From IMG/VR virus record IMGVR_UViG_3300038424_000251, positions 62,001 through 126,000 of that record: a DNA stretch of 64,000 nucleotides; one strand, written 5' to 3'. Of the stretch, positions 34,624-42,359 are shown piece after piece. A model generated the notes under the pieces. It saw only the letters and a program-made list of their open reading frames with translations. It did no database searches and was not told the origin of the DNA. Made by a program: the position numbers and the translations under genes. Positions within the stretch are counted from its first letter, which is position 1, and the number at the start of each line of letters is the position of its first letter. Source of the stretch: a virus.

Positions 34624-34812
34624 ATGAATATGACACCTTTAATCAATCGACAAGCGATTAAACGAATGGCTCTTAAATTGAGTAAATCAATCAGAGCAGG
34701 TAGATTTACTAGAGTTGGTAGTGAATTTTTTATTCGCGTGAATTCACGGTTGGATGCAATTATTCGTGAAGAAGTTCACAAACATCCAAGCATTGGAAAG
34801 ACATTGAAATGA
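34624..34812 (+). CDS. Small basic helical protein
   Basis: 62 residues: RQAIKRMALKLSKSIRAGRF, then RVGSEFFIRVNSRLDAIIRE and HPSIGKTL. The helix-strand-helix rhythm and positive charge could suit a small DNA-binding or histone-like protein, but no family is certain. It follows the strongest promoter here, so it may be abundant early in infection. The next gene overlaps by 4 bases. Confidence 0.6.
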   Translation: MNMTPLINRQAIKRMALKLSKSIRAGRFTRVGSEFFIRVNSRLDAIIREEVHKHPSIGKTLK

Positions 34813-35150
34813 AAAAACATGGGAAAACATATAAGCCTGTAGGTAGGTTAAAAATTCCTACAACGATTCCTATCTTGATTTCAGGAGTAGGTATGATTAA
34901 TACAAATAAAAATATGAAAATAACAATTGAATGTGAAATGAAAGATAAGTGGGTTCCTCATTTTTTGGGAATGCTTTATCATATGGAAAAATTGGGTAAA
35001 CTGGGAAGTTCAAGAAGAATATCAATATATGCAGATGGTGATGGCGATTTTAGACCAAGATTTAAGTGTATTCAATCAAGTGAACCACTTCCTTTGCCTG
35101 CTAAACCTGTTGAGGAAATTGATGGCAATACGATATTTGATGCTGGTTAA
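34809..35150 (+). CDS. Conserved-looking hypothetical phage protein
   Basis: 113 residues. A compact beta/alpha domain (about 38-85) contains MKITIECEMKDKWVPHFLG, then LGSSRRISIYADGDGDFRP. The Asp-rich turn may bind metal. The tail is Pro-rich. Function unknown. Confidence 0.6.
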   Translation: MKKHGKTYKPVGRLKIPTTIPILISGVGMINTNKNMKITIECEMKDKWVPHFLGMLYHMEKLGKLGSSRRISIYADGDGDFRPRFKCIQSSEPLPLPAKPVEEIDGNTIFDAG

Positions 35151-35152
35151 TT

Positions 35153-35638
35153 ATGTCAGATAAAATTTTCAATTTTGATGACCAATTAAAAATCGGTAAC
35201 AATGGAGAAACCGATTTTATGAGGATTTATGAAAAGCTTGAACCTAAAAAAAGTTTAGATAATTTTCGTATTGACTTTCTTCTTAATAATGGTAAGACTA
35301 TAGAATTAAAGACTGATAATTATGACATGAATAAAACCCCAAATTTTTTCATGGAACAATATACAGTTTCAGGAAATAAAAGTGATTTGGGTGGTCCTTG
35401 GCGTTCAAAAGAACATAACGTTGATTATTTTGTTTATTATTTTATTAAAAATAAAGTATTCTTTTGGTTTGACCCTGTTTCATTGTGTGAATGTTTGGAT
35501 AAGTTCATAAGAGAAAATGAACTCAAACAAATTTCAATACCAAATGTAGATAAGAATGGTGGATGTTATAAAGCGTTGGGATTTAAGATTCCAAGAGATA
35601 GTTTAAAATCTGTTCTTCTTAAAGAACATAAAATATGA
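35153..35638 (+). CDS. Putative PD-(D/E)XK-type nuclease
   Basis: 161 residues. The core IGNNGETDFMRIYEKL (Glu), FRIDFLLNNGK (Asp) and TIELKTDNYD (E-x-K) reproduces the E...D...ExK active-site pattern of small endonucleases and resolvase-like enzymes. The C-terminal half is unassigned. It could process branched or foreign DNA. The assignment depends on motif spacing alone. Confidence 0.55.
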   Translation: MSDKIFNFDDQLKIGNNGETDFMRIYEKLEPKKSLDNFRIDFLLNNGKTIELKTDNYDMNKTPNFFMEQYTVSGNKSDLGGPWRSKEHNVDYFVYYFIKNKVFFWFDPVSLCECLDKFIRENELKQISIPNVDKNGGCYKALGFKIPRDSLKSVLLKEHKI

Positions 35639-35868
35639 AAATAAAAAGTAAAAAATTAAGTAAAATTGAAAAAGAAATTGGTAAATGTATGGAAAAGTAT
35701 ATAGGAGAGCCTATAGATGATATCACTTTGTCAAAAATTGAAAAATCAGTCCAAAAATTAATAAATAATTGTTTTCCAAATCAATATAAAGTTATAATGG
35801 ACAGGTCAAATAATTCTCCAAAAAATATAGACAATCAAATTTTAAATATTGACCTAATTTTAAAATGA
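35635..35868 (+). CDS. Small hypothetical protein
   Basis: 77 residues, Lys-rich helical N-terminus (KIKSKKLSKIEKEIGKCMEK) and a second amphipathic helix. It overlaps both neighbours by 4 bases (nuclease-like and Mom-like genes). No family recognised. Confidence 0.55.
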   Translation: MKIKSKKLSKIEKEIGKCMEKYIGEPIDDITLSKIEKSVQKLINNCFPNQYKVIMDRSNNSPKNIDNQILNIDLILK

Positions 35869-36662
35869 AGTTTGATTACACAATCAAAGAAGTAAATAAA
35901 TTTACCGCAGCTAAATTAGTTCAACAACATCACTATTCCAAGGTAATGCCTAAACTTACCAAGCATTATCTTGGTGTATTTATTGGTGATAAGATGGTTG
36001 GTGTACTAACTCTTGGATGGGGAACGCAACCCCGCCAAACTATCAATAAACTTTTTCCCGGTCTTACAACCAAGGACTATTATGAAATTGGTAAGATGTG
36101 TATGCTTCCTGAAATGCCCAAAAATTCTGAATCACAAATGTTATCTGCAATTATCAAATGGATAAAAATACATTTGCCAGAAAAGCTATTTCTATATACA
36201 TGGGCTGATGGTATTGTTGGTAAAGTTGGTTATGTGTATCAATCAGCAAATTTCTATTATGGTGGTTTCATTTGGACGGATATTTATATTAGCCCTGATG
36301 GGGAGAAAATTCATCCAAGAACCTCACATAATCTTTGTATAGAGAATGCTAAGTTTTGTAATAAAGAAAAGATATTCTGGTTGACCCGAGATTTTATGAA
36401 ATTGAAAGGAATCACTAGAATAAGAGGAAAACAATTCAGATATATTATGCCTTTATCTAAAATGGCTAGAAAAATGCTTGACAAATCTACTGTTAGATGG
36501 ACAATAGATTATCCTAAAGAAGAAGATTTAGAATGGAAAAAACAAATTGATGGTGGTTATGAACTAATTAAAGAATTGCCAAAAATTGATTTGGGAATGG
36601 TCAATATAAATAAAAAGAATGTCAATTCTTATAAAAGGGAAGAAAATCAATTTTTTGGATAA
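35865..36662 (+). CDS. Mom-like GNAT acyltransferase (DNA-modification type)
   Basis: 265 residues. LVQQHHYSKVMPKLTKHYLG, MVGVLTLGWGTQPRQTI, YYEIGKMCMLPEMPKNSESQ (the E-I/L-x-K/R then P-x-N-S-E-S motif typical of Mom) and LFLYTWADGIVGKVGYVYQS match the Mom superfamily closely, better than the paralogue at 24532. Mom converts adenine to a carbamoylmethyl form that resists many restriction enzymes. A C-terminal 90-residue basic extension is of unknown role. It sits downstream of a nuclease-like gene in the replication operon. Confidence 0.75.
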   Translation: MKFDYTIKEVNKFTAAKLVQQHHYSKVMPKLTKHYLGVFIGDKMVGVLTLGWGTQPRQTINKLFPGLTTKDYYEIGKMCMLPEMPKNSESQMLSAIIKWIKIHLPEKLFLYTWADGIVGKVGYVYQSANFYYGGFIWTDIYISPDGEKIHPRTSHNLCIENAKFCNKEKIFWLTRDFMKLKGITRIRGKQFRYIMPLSKMARKMLDKSTVRWTIDYPKEEDLEWKKQIDGGYELIKELPKIDLGMVNINKKNVNSYKREENQFFG

Positions 36663-36673
36663 TAAAAGGAAAT

Positions 36674-36991
36674 ATGCATTATAAAGATGGAACAGAAGCA
36701 ATGGTTGGAGATATAGCTCGTGGTAAAGGATTTAATATTCCTTATGAAATTGTAGCTCCAGTGACAAAATTAAAACCTGAAGGTGGTAAATGCAATCTTG
36801 AACTTAAAGTTGTTAAAGCTACACTGATACCGGGATACAATGATGGTGATGGTGGAATCGGATGGATTCCCGAACAATGGACTTTTGATATGATTGACGA
36901 ATATGGTGACGTTTCTGAATTTGAATTGATTTACCGAAAAGGTTGGAAGAGAGTTCAATCCCGTAATCTTGTTTGGGAAAAAAGCTGTTAA
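36674..36991 (+). CDS. Hypothetical protein
   Basis: 105 residues, beta-rich, with HYKDGTEAMVGDIARGKG at the start, a pattern seen in small phage proteins with an SH3-like barrel. AAGGAAAT precedes the ATG. Function unknown. Confidence 0.6.
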   Translation: MHYKDGTEAMVGDIARGKGFNIPYEIVAPVTKLKPEGGKCNLELKVVKATLIPGYNDGDGGIGWIPEQWTFDMIDEYGDVSEFELIYRKGWKRVQSRNLVWEKSC

Positions 36992-37002
36992 TTATAGTTT
37001 TA

Positions 37003-37548
37003 ATGAGTGAAAAATTTACAATAGGTTATAAATCCATTTTTGATACACCTGCTGATGCTTATGTCAATACCATTAACTGTGTGGGTATAATGGGCGCTGG
37101 TATTGCTTTGGAGTTTAAGAAACGTTATCCTTTGATGTTTGAACATTATAAAGAACTATGCTCTAAACATGCAATTCGTCCCGGTGATTGTTACACTTAT
37201 TTTGACCACGAACATCAGATTTATCTTCTTGGATTAGCAGTAAAAAATGATTGGCATTATTGGAGTACTCTTGAATGGATTGAATCATCAATTAAATCGT
37301 TAAAACTTGCTATATTGGAGAATGACATTAAATCAGTAAATATGCCTTTACTCGGAGGAAAGAATGGAAGAAGAGGCCCATATGGAAAAGTGGAGGGATT
37401 TACACCGCCGCCAGACAGAATTGAATTGAAAAAATTGATTGAAGAAGAACTTAAACCATTCGCTGAAAAATTTCAGATAATTATCAATTTGTGTTTACCT
37501 GATGAACAACCAAAAAAACAAGAAGTTACATTGGATTCATTTATATGA
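37003..37548 (+). CDS. Macro-domain protein (DarG-like, ADP-ribose hydrolase candidate)
   Basis: 181 residues from the ATG at 37003. VNTINCVGIMGAGIALEFKK (about 21-40) is the ADP-ribose-binding loop of macro domains, and VNMPLLGGKNGRRGPYG the second glycine-rich loop. DarG-type macro domains remove ADP-ribose from DNA or protein and neutralise DarT toxins. A phage copy could undo host ADP-ribosylation defence. Catalytic residues cannot be confirmed without alignment. It overlaps YopX by 4 bases. Confidence 0.75.
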   Translation: MSEKFTIGYKSIFDTPADAYVNTINCVGIMGAGIALEFKKRYPLMFEHYKELCSKHAIRPGDCYTYFDHEHQIYLLGLAVKNDWHYWSTLEWIESSIKSLKLAILENDIKSVNMPLLGGKNGRRGPYGKVEGFTPPPDRIELKKLIEEELKPFAEKFQIIINLCLPDEQPKKQEVTLDSFI

Positions 37549-37967
37549 ACAGAGAAATAAAATTTAGAGTTTGGGATGATGTTGAAAAGAAAATGCTTTA
37601 TCCAAAGGATATTTTTAATGAACAGAGTATTTTTTATGAAGATGATGAAAATGGTAATCTTTTGATAAATAGAGTTATTGATAGTTATGGTGTAAGGCGA
37701 AGTCTGGCCATCCAACAATATACCGGTCTTAAAGATAAACATAGCAAAGAAATTTATGAAGGAGATATCATAGAAACTATATACCAATCCAAAGGTTCAA
37801 TAATTTACTTAAACGAATTTGGTGGATTTAGAATTATAGTCAATGAAATATGTCTTCCTATTGTGACGGTTAGATTTATTGATGAAAAACCAAATGGATT
37901 ATTATTAGTTGTTGATAAAATAATAGGTAACATTTTTGAAACACCAGAATTACTAAATAAAATATAA
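37545..37967 (+). CDS. YopX-family protein
   Basis: 140 residues. NREIKFRVWDDVEKKMLYP is the YopX start; IQQYTGLKDKHSKEIYEGDI is its signature, followed by the beta-rich C-terminal half. YopX proteins are common in phages and prophages with no known function. Confidence 0.8.
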   Translation: MNREIKFRVWDDVEKKMLYPKDIFNEQSIFYEDDENGNLLINRVIDSYGVRRSLAIQQYTGLKDKHSKEIYEGDIIETIYQSKGSIIYLNEFGGFRIIVNEICLPIVTVRFIDEKPNGLLLVVDKIIGNIFETPELLNKI

Positions 37968-37971
37968 AAAA

Positions 37972-38000
37972 TAGACAAAGAATAAAACGTATGGTAATAT
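37972..38000 (+). promoter_or_regulatory. Promoter upstream of the sliding clamp gene
   Basis: TAGACA (37972-37977), a 17-base spacer and TAATAT (37995-38000). The leader of about 20 bases contains GGAGA (38012-38016), a Shine-Dalgarno 9 bases before the ATG at 38026. Confidence 0.5.
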
Positions 38001-38025
38001 ATTACCAAAATTGGAGAATATAAAT

Positions 38026-38778
38026 ATGGAAAAGAAACACATTGAAACATTTATTAAAAAATATAATTTGGGCGGTACCATCGAGGGCGTTCTTTGGTCT
38101 AATAATAACAACGATTTGTCAGTAACCGCGATGACTTCTGATAGGAAGTTGTTCACTTCTGTTCAGTTGGAAAAAGCGGCTACATTCTTTAGCGGTATAG
38201 AAATAGGTATATCAGACACCAACAAACTTAAAAAAATGTTGTCGCCTCTCGCAGATAATATTGCCTTATCGTTGGATATTGATGAAAACGATGTGACAAG
38301 AGTTCGTCAACTAATTGCCGAAGATGGAAAAATCGGAATCAACTATGTAACAGCTGGCGTTGATGTTATTGACCCTGTTCCAACTATGAAGAATGTTCCA
38401 CCATTTACGGTAGAAATTGTTTTTACACCTGAATTTATTGATGCTTTTAATAAATCATTTGGTGCTATTGATGATAAGGATGCCTTATTTACCCTTATTA
38501 TGAGTAAAAAGAAACAGAAATTGGAAATGGTATTAGGTTATAAACAAAAAAATTTGTCAGATAGAATTGCTATGGAAGTCACTGCTACTGCTGGTAAAGA
38601 TATAGTGAAAAATCCAATAAGTTTTAGTGCCAAGCATCTTAAAGAAATTTTATCTGCTAATGGTGAAGTGAATAATCCAGTTCTAAACGTGTCAGAAGCT
38701 GGATTGGCTAGTATAGCTTTTAATGATAGTGGATTTAAGAGTCAATATTATTTAGTTAAAATTGATGTAGAAGATTAA
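38026..38778 (+). CDS. Sliding clamp (gp45/PCNA-like)
   Basis: 250 residues from the ATG at 38026, which has a proper Shine-Dalgarno. Alternating beta strands and single helices over two similar halves are typical of gp45/PCNA folds. The C-terminal FNDSGFKSQYYLVKIDVED resembles the last strand and tail of such clamps. It lies with the loader gene 38972. It encircles DNA and tethers the polymerase. Sequence identity to T4 gp45 is too low for me to quote. Confidence 0.7.
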   Translation: MEKKHIETFIKKYNLGGTIEGVLWSNNNNDLSVTAMTSDRKLFTSVQLEKAATFFSGIEIGISDTNKLKKMLSPLADNIALSLDIDENDVTRVRQLIAEDGKIGINYVTAGVDVIDPVPTMKNVPPFTVEIVFTPEFIDAFNKSFGAIDDKDALFTLIMSKKKQKLEMVLGYKQKNLSDRIAMEVTATAGKDIVKNPISFSAKHLKEILSANGEVNNPVLNVSEAGLASIAFNDSGFKSQYYLVKIDVED

Positions 38779-38792
38779 AAAATGGAATAAAT

Positions 38793-38969
38793 ATGAAAAT
38801 AAATAAAAATACACAAAAATACTATGGTTTGTTTTACAAGAGTCACGGTGAGTGGATTGGCCCGTGGTTTCAAGAAATTCTTACAAAGAAACAAATAAGA
38901 GAAGAACTACCCGGACTCAGACGTGTTCTGAAATCCAAAGTCATTGCTAAAAAAGTTAAGTTCGTGTAA
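38793..38969 (+). CDS. Small hypothetical protein between clamp and loader
   Basis: 58 residues, ATG at 38793 to TAA at 38967-38969. It is basic and aromatic, with YYGLFYKSHGEWIGPWFQEI. It sits between the clamp and loader genes with no extra space. It may be a small replication accessory; no family recognised. Confidence 0.55.
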   Translation: MKINKNTQKYYGLFYKSHGEWIGPWFQEILTKKQIREELPGLRRVLKSKVIAKKVKFV

Positions 38970-38971
38970 TT

Positions 38972-39955
38972 ATGGATTTCTTGGTTGAATATAGTAAACC
39001 CCTCAAAAAAGACCATTCATTGTGGGTGGAAAAATATAGACCATCCACAATGGATGAATATATTGGGAATGAAAGTGTTAAAGAGAAAATCAATCAATAT
39101 ATTCAGAAGAATGACATTCCGCATATTCTTTTATTTGGCCCTGCTGGAACAGGTAAAACTTCACTGGCTAAGCTTCTAACAAAAAATATTAATTGTGATT
39201 ATCTTTATATTAATGCTTCAGACCAAAATGGAGTTGAAGATGTAAGAATCCAAATGAAGAATTATGCTTCTTCAGCAGGGTTTAAGCCTCTTAAAGTTAT
39301 TATTCTTGATGAAGCTGATAGATTAACTGCTGATGCTCAAGGTGTTCTTAGAAATATGCTGGAGGCTTATTCAGCTCATACAAGATTTATTCTCACATGT
39401 AATTTTGTGGAAAAAATGATTGCTCCAATTTCTTCTAGGGTTCAATCATTTGAAATTAAACCAATATCAAAAAAAGATGTAGCTTTAAGGTTGGTGGAAA
39501 TTTTACAAAGTGAAAATATATCGTTTACACAAGAAGATATTATTTTTATAATAAATACTTATTATCCTGATATTAGAAAAATAATTAACTTTGCTCAACA
39601 ATCAACAGTAGAAACAAAAGATGAAAATGGAAATGTTTCTCTCAAAATTAAGATTTCTAAAGAAAATGCTGTAGAGATGGATATGTTGAATAAATTAGTA
39701 GATTTATTGAAAAACCCCAATAAAGCTGGGGTATTTAATGAAATTCGTCAAATGACTACGGAATTTGATGCAGGTTCGTTAGAAACAGTATATAGATATT
39801 TATTTGATAAAGTAGAAGAATATGCTAAAGGAAAAGAAGCATTGATTATATATGAGTTAGCTGATTCTATATATCAAGCAGAGTTAGTTATACCAAAAGC
39901 TAGAGATATAACATTTTTAGCATGTATATATAAAATACTTAAACATTTAAAATAA
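38972..39955 (+). CDS. Clamp-loader large subunit (gp44/RFC-like AAA+)
   Basis: 327 residues. Walker A FGPAGTGKTS (55-64), Walker B ILDEADRL (111-118) and an SSR arginine finger (ISSRVQSF) show an AAA+ loader ATPase of the RFC/gp44 kind. The start (LWVEKYRPSTMDEYIGN) is the classic RFC-box beginning. It loads the gp45-like clamp with the gp62-like subunit encoded at 3191. Confidence 0.9.
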   Translation: MDFLVEYSKPLKKDHSLWVEKYRPSTMDEYIGNESVKEKINQYIQKNDIPHILLFGPAGTGKTSLAKLLTKNINCDYLYINASDQNGVEDVRIQMKNYASSAGFKPLKVIILDEADRLTADAQGVLRNMLEAYSAHTRFILTCNFVEKMIAPISSRVQSFEIKPISKKDVALRLVEILQSENISFTQEDIIFIINTYYPDIRKIINFAQQSTVETKDENGNVSLKIKISKENAVEMDMLNKLVDLLKNPNKAGVFNEIRQMTTEFDAGSLETVYRYLFDKVEEYAKGKEALIIYELADSIYQAELVIPKARDITFLACIYKILKHLK

Positions 39956-39963
39956 AGGAAAAT

Positions 39964-40212
39964 ATGGAATTACCACGCACATTACCAAAAGGTAGAGAAC
40001 AAAAAAGAATTCTTGGTGAATTTTATGACCTCTATAAAGATAGAAAATGGTTATCTAGAGCTGAATTAATTGAAATGCATCCTGTACATTTGAAACCGAC
40101 ACTCCAAATTTATTGTGAATATGAACCCGCATTAGAAAGAAGAGAATTAGTTCAATTTTCTGCTCTCTATAATTTAGCATTGGAAATTTTTATTCGTTCA
40201 AATCAAGCATAA
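39964..40212 (+). CDS. Small protein, tandem paralogue A
   Basis: 82 residues: ILGEFYDLYKDRKWLSRAEL, then HPVHLKPTLQIYCEYEPALE and ALYNLALEIFIRS. It is closely similar to the next gene, with identical order of motifs. SD AAGGA precedes the ATG. Function unknown. Confidence 0.65.
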   Translation: MELPRTLPKGREQKRILGEFYDLYKDRKWLSRAELIEMHPVHLKPTLQIYCEYEPALERRELVQFSALYNLALEIFIRSNQA

Positions 40213-40239
40213 CATTGTCAATTTAAAATAAGAAAAATT

Positions 40240-40521
40240 ATGGATAATCAACCAGAACAAACAACCCAAATAGAATTACCACACTATTACAAACAGTTAC
40301 CAGATAGATTTAGATTAGCCTTAGGCGAATTTTACGATAATTCCAAAACTAAACAGTGGTTTCGCAGGGCAGAAATTATTGAAAATCATCCTACACATAT
40401 GAAACCTACTCTTGAAATTTACTGTGATTATAATCCGGTATTGGAAATGAAGGACATACTTCAATTTATTGACAAGTATGGTTTAGCGTTGGAAATTATT
40501 GCTCGTTCACACCAAGGGTAA
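40240..40521 (+). CDS. Small protein, tandem paralogue B
   Basis: 93 residues: ALGEFYDNSKTKQWFRRAEI, then HPTHMKPTLEIYCDYNPVLE and YGLALEIIARSHQ. It is a duplicate of the preceding gene with a 10-residue N-terminal extension. Function unknown; both copies retain the HP.H.KPTL.IYC core. Confidence 0.65.
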   Translation: MDNQPEQTTQIELPHYYKQLPDRFRLALGEFYDNSKTKQWFRRAEIIENHPTHMKPTLEIYCDYNPVLEMKDILQFIDKYGLALEIIARSHQG

Positions 40522-40552
40522 AAATAAGTTTTAGTAAATATTTAGCATAATT

Positions 40553-41092
40553 GTGAAAAATCTATTATACAGAACAAAAACGTACTTAGTAGGTCCAATG
40601 CAATATAAGAACGGGGAAGATTGGAGAAATAAAATTACGGTTATATTGAAAAAAATGGGGGTTGTAGTTTTCAATCCTTATCACAAACCATTCTTAAAAG
40701 ACATAAAAGAAGACGATAATACAAGAAAACATATTAGTGAATTGATGGAAGAAGAAAAATACGATGAAGTTCAAGAGAGAATGAGAGAAGTTCGTGCGTA
40801 TGATTTAAACTTGGTTGATAGGTCAGATTTTATTATAGCATATATTGACCCAAAAACTCCCACTTTTGGTGCAGTAGAAGAATTGGTCACTGCTGTAAGA
40901 ATGAAGCGGCCAACTTTCATTGCTGTTGAAGGGGGTAAAAAACTTTGCCCTTATTGGTTACTTGGGATGTTTCCACACAAATACATCTATGATAGCGTAG
41001 ATAATATATCAAAGATGTTGATTAAAATTGATAATGGTAAAAAAGAAATTGACTCTGATAGATGGCGTTTATTAAAAAAAGAATATAGATAA
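40553..41092 (+). CDS. Nucleoside 2-deoxyribosyltransferase-like protein
   Basis: 179 residues, GTG start. TYLVGPMQYKNGEDWRNKI, LLVDRSDFIIAYID-type strand and PTFGAVEELVTA match the NDT superfamily, with Asp and Glu in the usual positions. Members exchange bases between deoxynucleosides or hydrolyse nucleotides. In phages they serve nucleotide salvage or modified-base supply. Confidence 0.75.
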   Translation: MKNLLYRTKTYLVGPMQYKNGEDWRNKITVILKKMGVVVFNPYHKPFLKDIKEDDNTRKHISELMEEEKYDEVQERMREVRAYDLNLVDRSDFIIAYIDPKTPTFGAVEELVTAVRMKRPTFIAVEGGKKLCPYWLLGMFPHKYIYDSVDNISKMLIKIDNGKKEIDSDRWRLLKKEYR

Positions 41093-41094
41093 TT

Positions 41095-41187
41095 ATGATA
41101 ATAAAAATTTTATTAGCGTGTGGAATATTGCTTTTTCTTACTTGGTTGTTAAATAGAAAACCAAATTCTCCATCAGAAGGAATATGA
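41095..41187 (+). CDS. Tiny membrane peptide
   Basis: 30 residues, ATG 41095 to TGA 41185-41187. Residues 2-20 (IIKILLACGILLFLTWLL) are one hydrophobic helix, with a Cys that might sit in a lipobox-like position but is not in a clear one. The next gene's SD (GAGGA) overlaps its stop. A small host-membrane factor is possible. Confidence 0.45.
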   Translation: MIIKILLACGILLFLTWLLNRKPNSPSEGI

Positions 41188-41190
41188 GGA

Positions 41191-41499
41191 ATGAAAACCG
41201 GAGTCCAGATAATAGAAGAAGAACGCCAACGACAAATTTTAGTTGAGGGTTGGACTCCAGAACATGATGATACACATACATTAGCAAGCATGACAATGGC
41301 TGCTATTTCTTATGCTGTTATTGCTGCCTCCAAATCTGGTCGTTCAATTACTGGAGATTGGAATGGACTTTCTGAAATAATGTGGCCAGTAGAATGGGAT
41401 AAAAAATGGTGGAAACCAACTGATAACCCAATCCGAAATCTTGCTAAAGCTGGCGCTCTCATTGCTGCAGAAATTGATAGACTTCAAAGATTACATTAA
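41191..41499 (+). CDS. Conserved phage protein of unknown function
   Basis: 102 residues. IIEEERQRQILVEGWTPEHD, then an Ala-rich helix, a Trp-rich centre (WPVEWDKKWW) and AGALIAAEIDRLQRL match a widespread phage family found near nucleotide-metabolism genes. Role unknown. GAGGA precedes the ATG. Confidence 0.65.
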   Translation: MKTGVQIIEEERQRQILVEGWTPEHDDTHTLASMTMAAISYAVIAASKSGRSITGDWNGLSEIMWPVEWDKKWWKPTDNPIRNLAKAGALIAAEIDRLQRLH

Positions 41500-41516
41500 G
41501 TAATTCTTACCTTAAA

Positions 41517-41546
41517 TAGACAAAGTTTTAGACAATGCCATACTAT
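41517..41546 (+). promoter_or_regulatory. Weak promoter before the 41555 gene
   Basis: TAGACA (41517-41522), an 18-base spacer and TACTAT (41541-41546), then 8 bases to the ATG. The spacer is one base long and the -35 imperfect. Confidence 0.4.
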
Positions 41547-41554
41547 TTATATGC

Positions 41555-42304
41555 ATGGCAAAAAAAGTCATTAAAAGAGTTATTAAGGAAAATACCTTTG
41601 AAGCAGGACCATCAGGGGGAACGGGCGCAACAAACTACCAAACTCCCTACGGTACTCCAAGCGGTGGAAATACCACACAAGGTCCATCTCATTTTTCTTC
41701 TTCCGATAAAGCAGACCATTTTTATCCTAATACTCCTTCTGGTTCTGCTATGCCTTCTTCATCTGATGAAACAGGTAATAGAAGCAAAATAAAAACAGGA
41801 TATCCAGATGGTAAAATAGTTGATATGGACAAAAGTGAAACTGATGATGGTGAAGGAATAGCTGGGAAAAATATGGGAACTCAGATTATGAGTCCTGCTG
41901 GAGCAGCTGGCAATAAACAAGCAGACAGACCTTTAAATCCAGACCAACGTTTTGACCCACAGGTTGACAAACTATTTCAAGGAAAAAGACATACTCCATC
42001 TCCCGATGAAATAATGTCAGCACTTCAATACGAATTAAGTCAGATGGTTAAGAAAGATAAATCTATAGCTAAACAAACAGTATTGAAAAATCTTAAAACC
42101 GACCCACATTACTACAGTAGGCTACTTATGTTAAATATTGATGATAAAAAAATGAAAGTTGATGAAACCACTTTTTCTAAAACTAAAGCAGTTCTTGATG
42201 AAATGATTGCTGCTAAAAAGAAAAATAGAGCAGTAGAAAATTCTCCTGAAATAACCGAAATCTTTAAGGATTTATACGATAAAAGAAATGCCTTAAGAAA
42301 ATAA
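41555..42304 (+). CDS. Gly/Ser-rich probable structural protein
   Basis: 249 residues. Short basic N-terminus (KKVIKRVIKENTFEAG), then about 90 residues of Gly/Ser/Thr/Pro low complexity, then a helical C-terminal domain with HTPSPDEIMSALQYELSQMV and LLMLNIDDKKM. A virion or scaffold protein fits its neighbours. No catalytic motif. Confidence 0.5.
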   Translation: MAKKVIKRVIKENTFEAGPSGGTGATNYQTPYGTPSGGNTTQGPSHFSSSDKADHFYPNTPSGSAMPSSSDETGNRSKIKTGYPDGKIVDMDKSETDDGEGIAGKNMGTQIMSPAGAAGNKQADRPLNPDQRFDPQVDKLFQGKRHTPSPDEIMSALQYELSQMVKKDKSIAKQTVLKNLKTDPHYYSRLLMLNIDDKKMKVDETTFSKTKAVLDEMIAAKKKNRAVENSPEITEIFKDLYDKRNALRK

Positions 42305-42330
42305 ACCAACCTTAATATTTTGTTGGTTTT
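42304..42330 (+). terminator. Weak hairpin terminator
   Basis: AACCAAC (42304-42310) pairs with GTTGGTT (42322-42328) across an 11-base loop, followed by TT. The stem is only 7 base pairs and AT-rich, so it may be partial. Confidence 0.4.
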
Positions 42331-42359
42331 AACAAAACAAATGAATATTTATATACATT

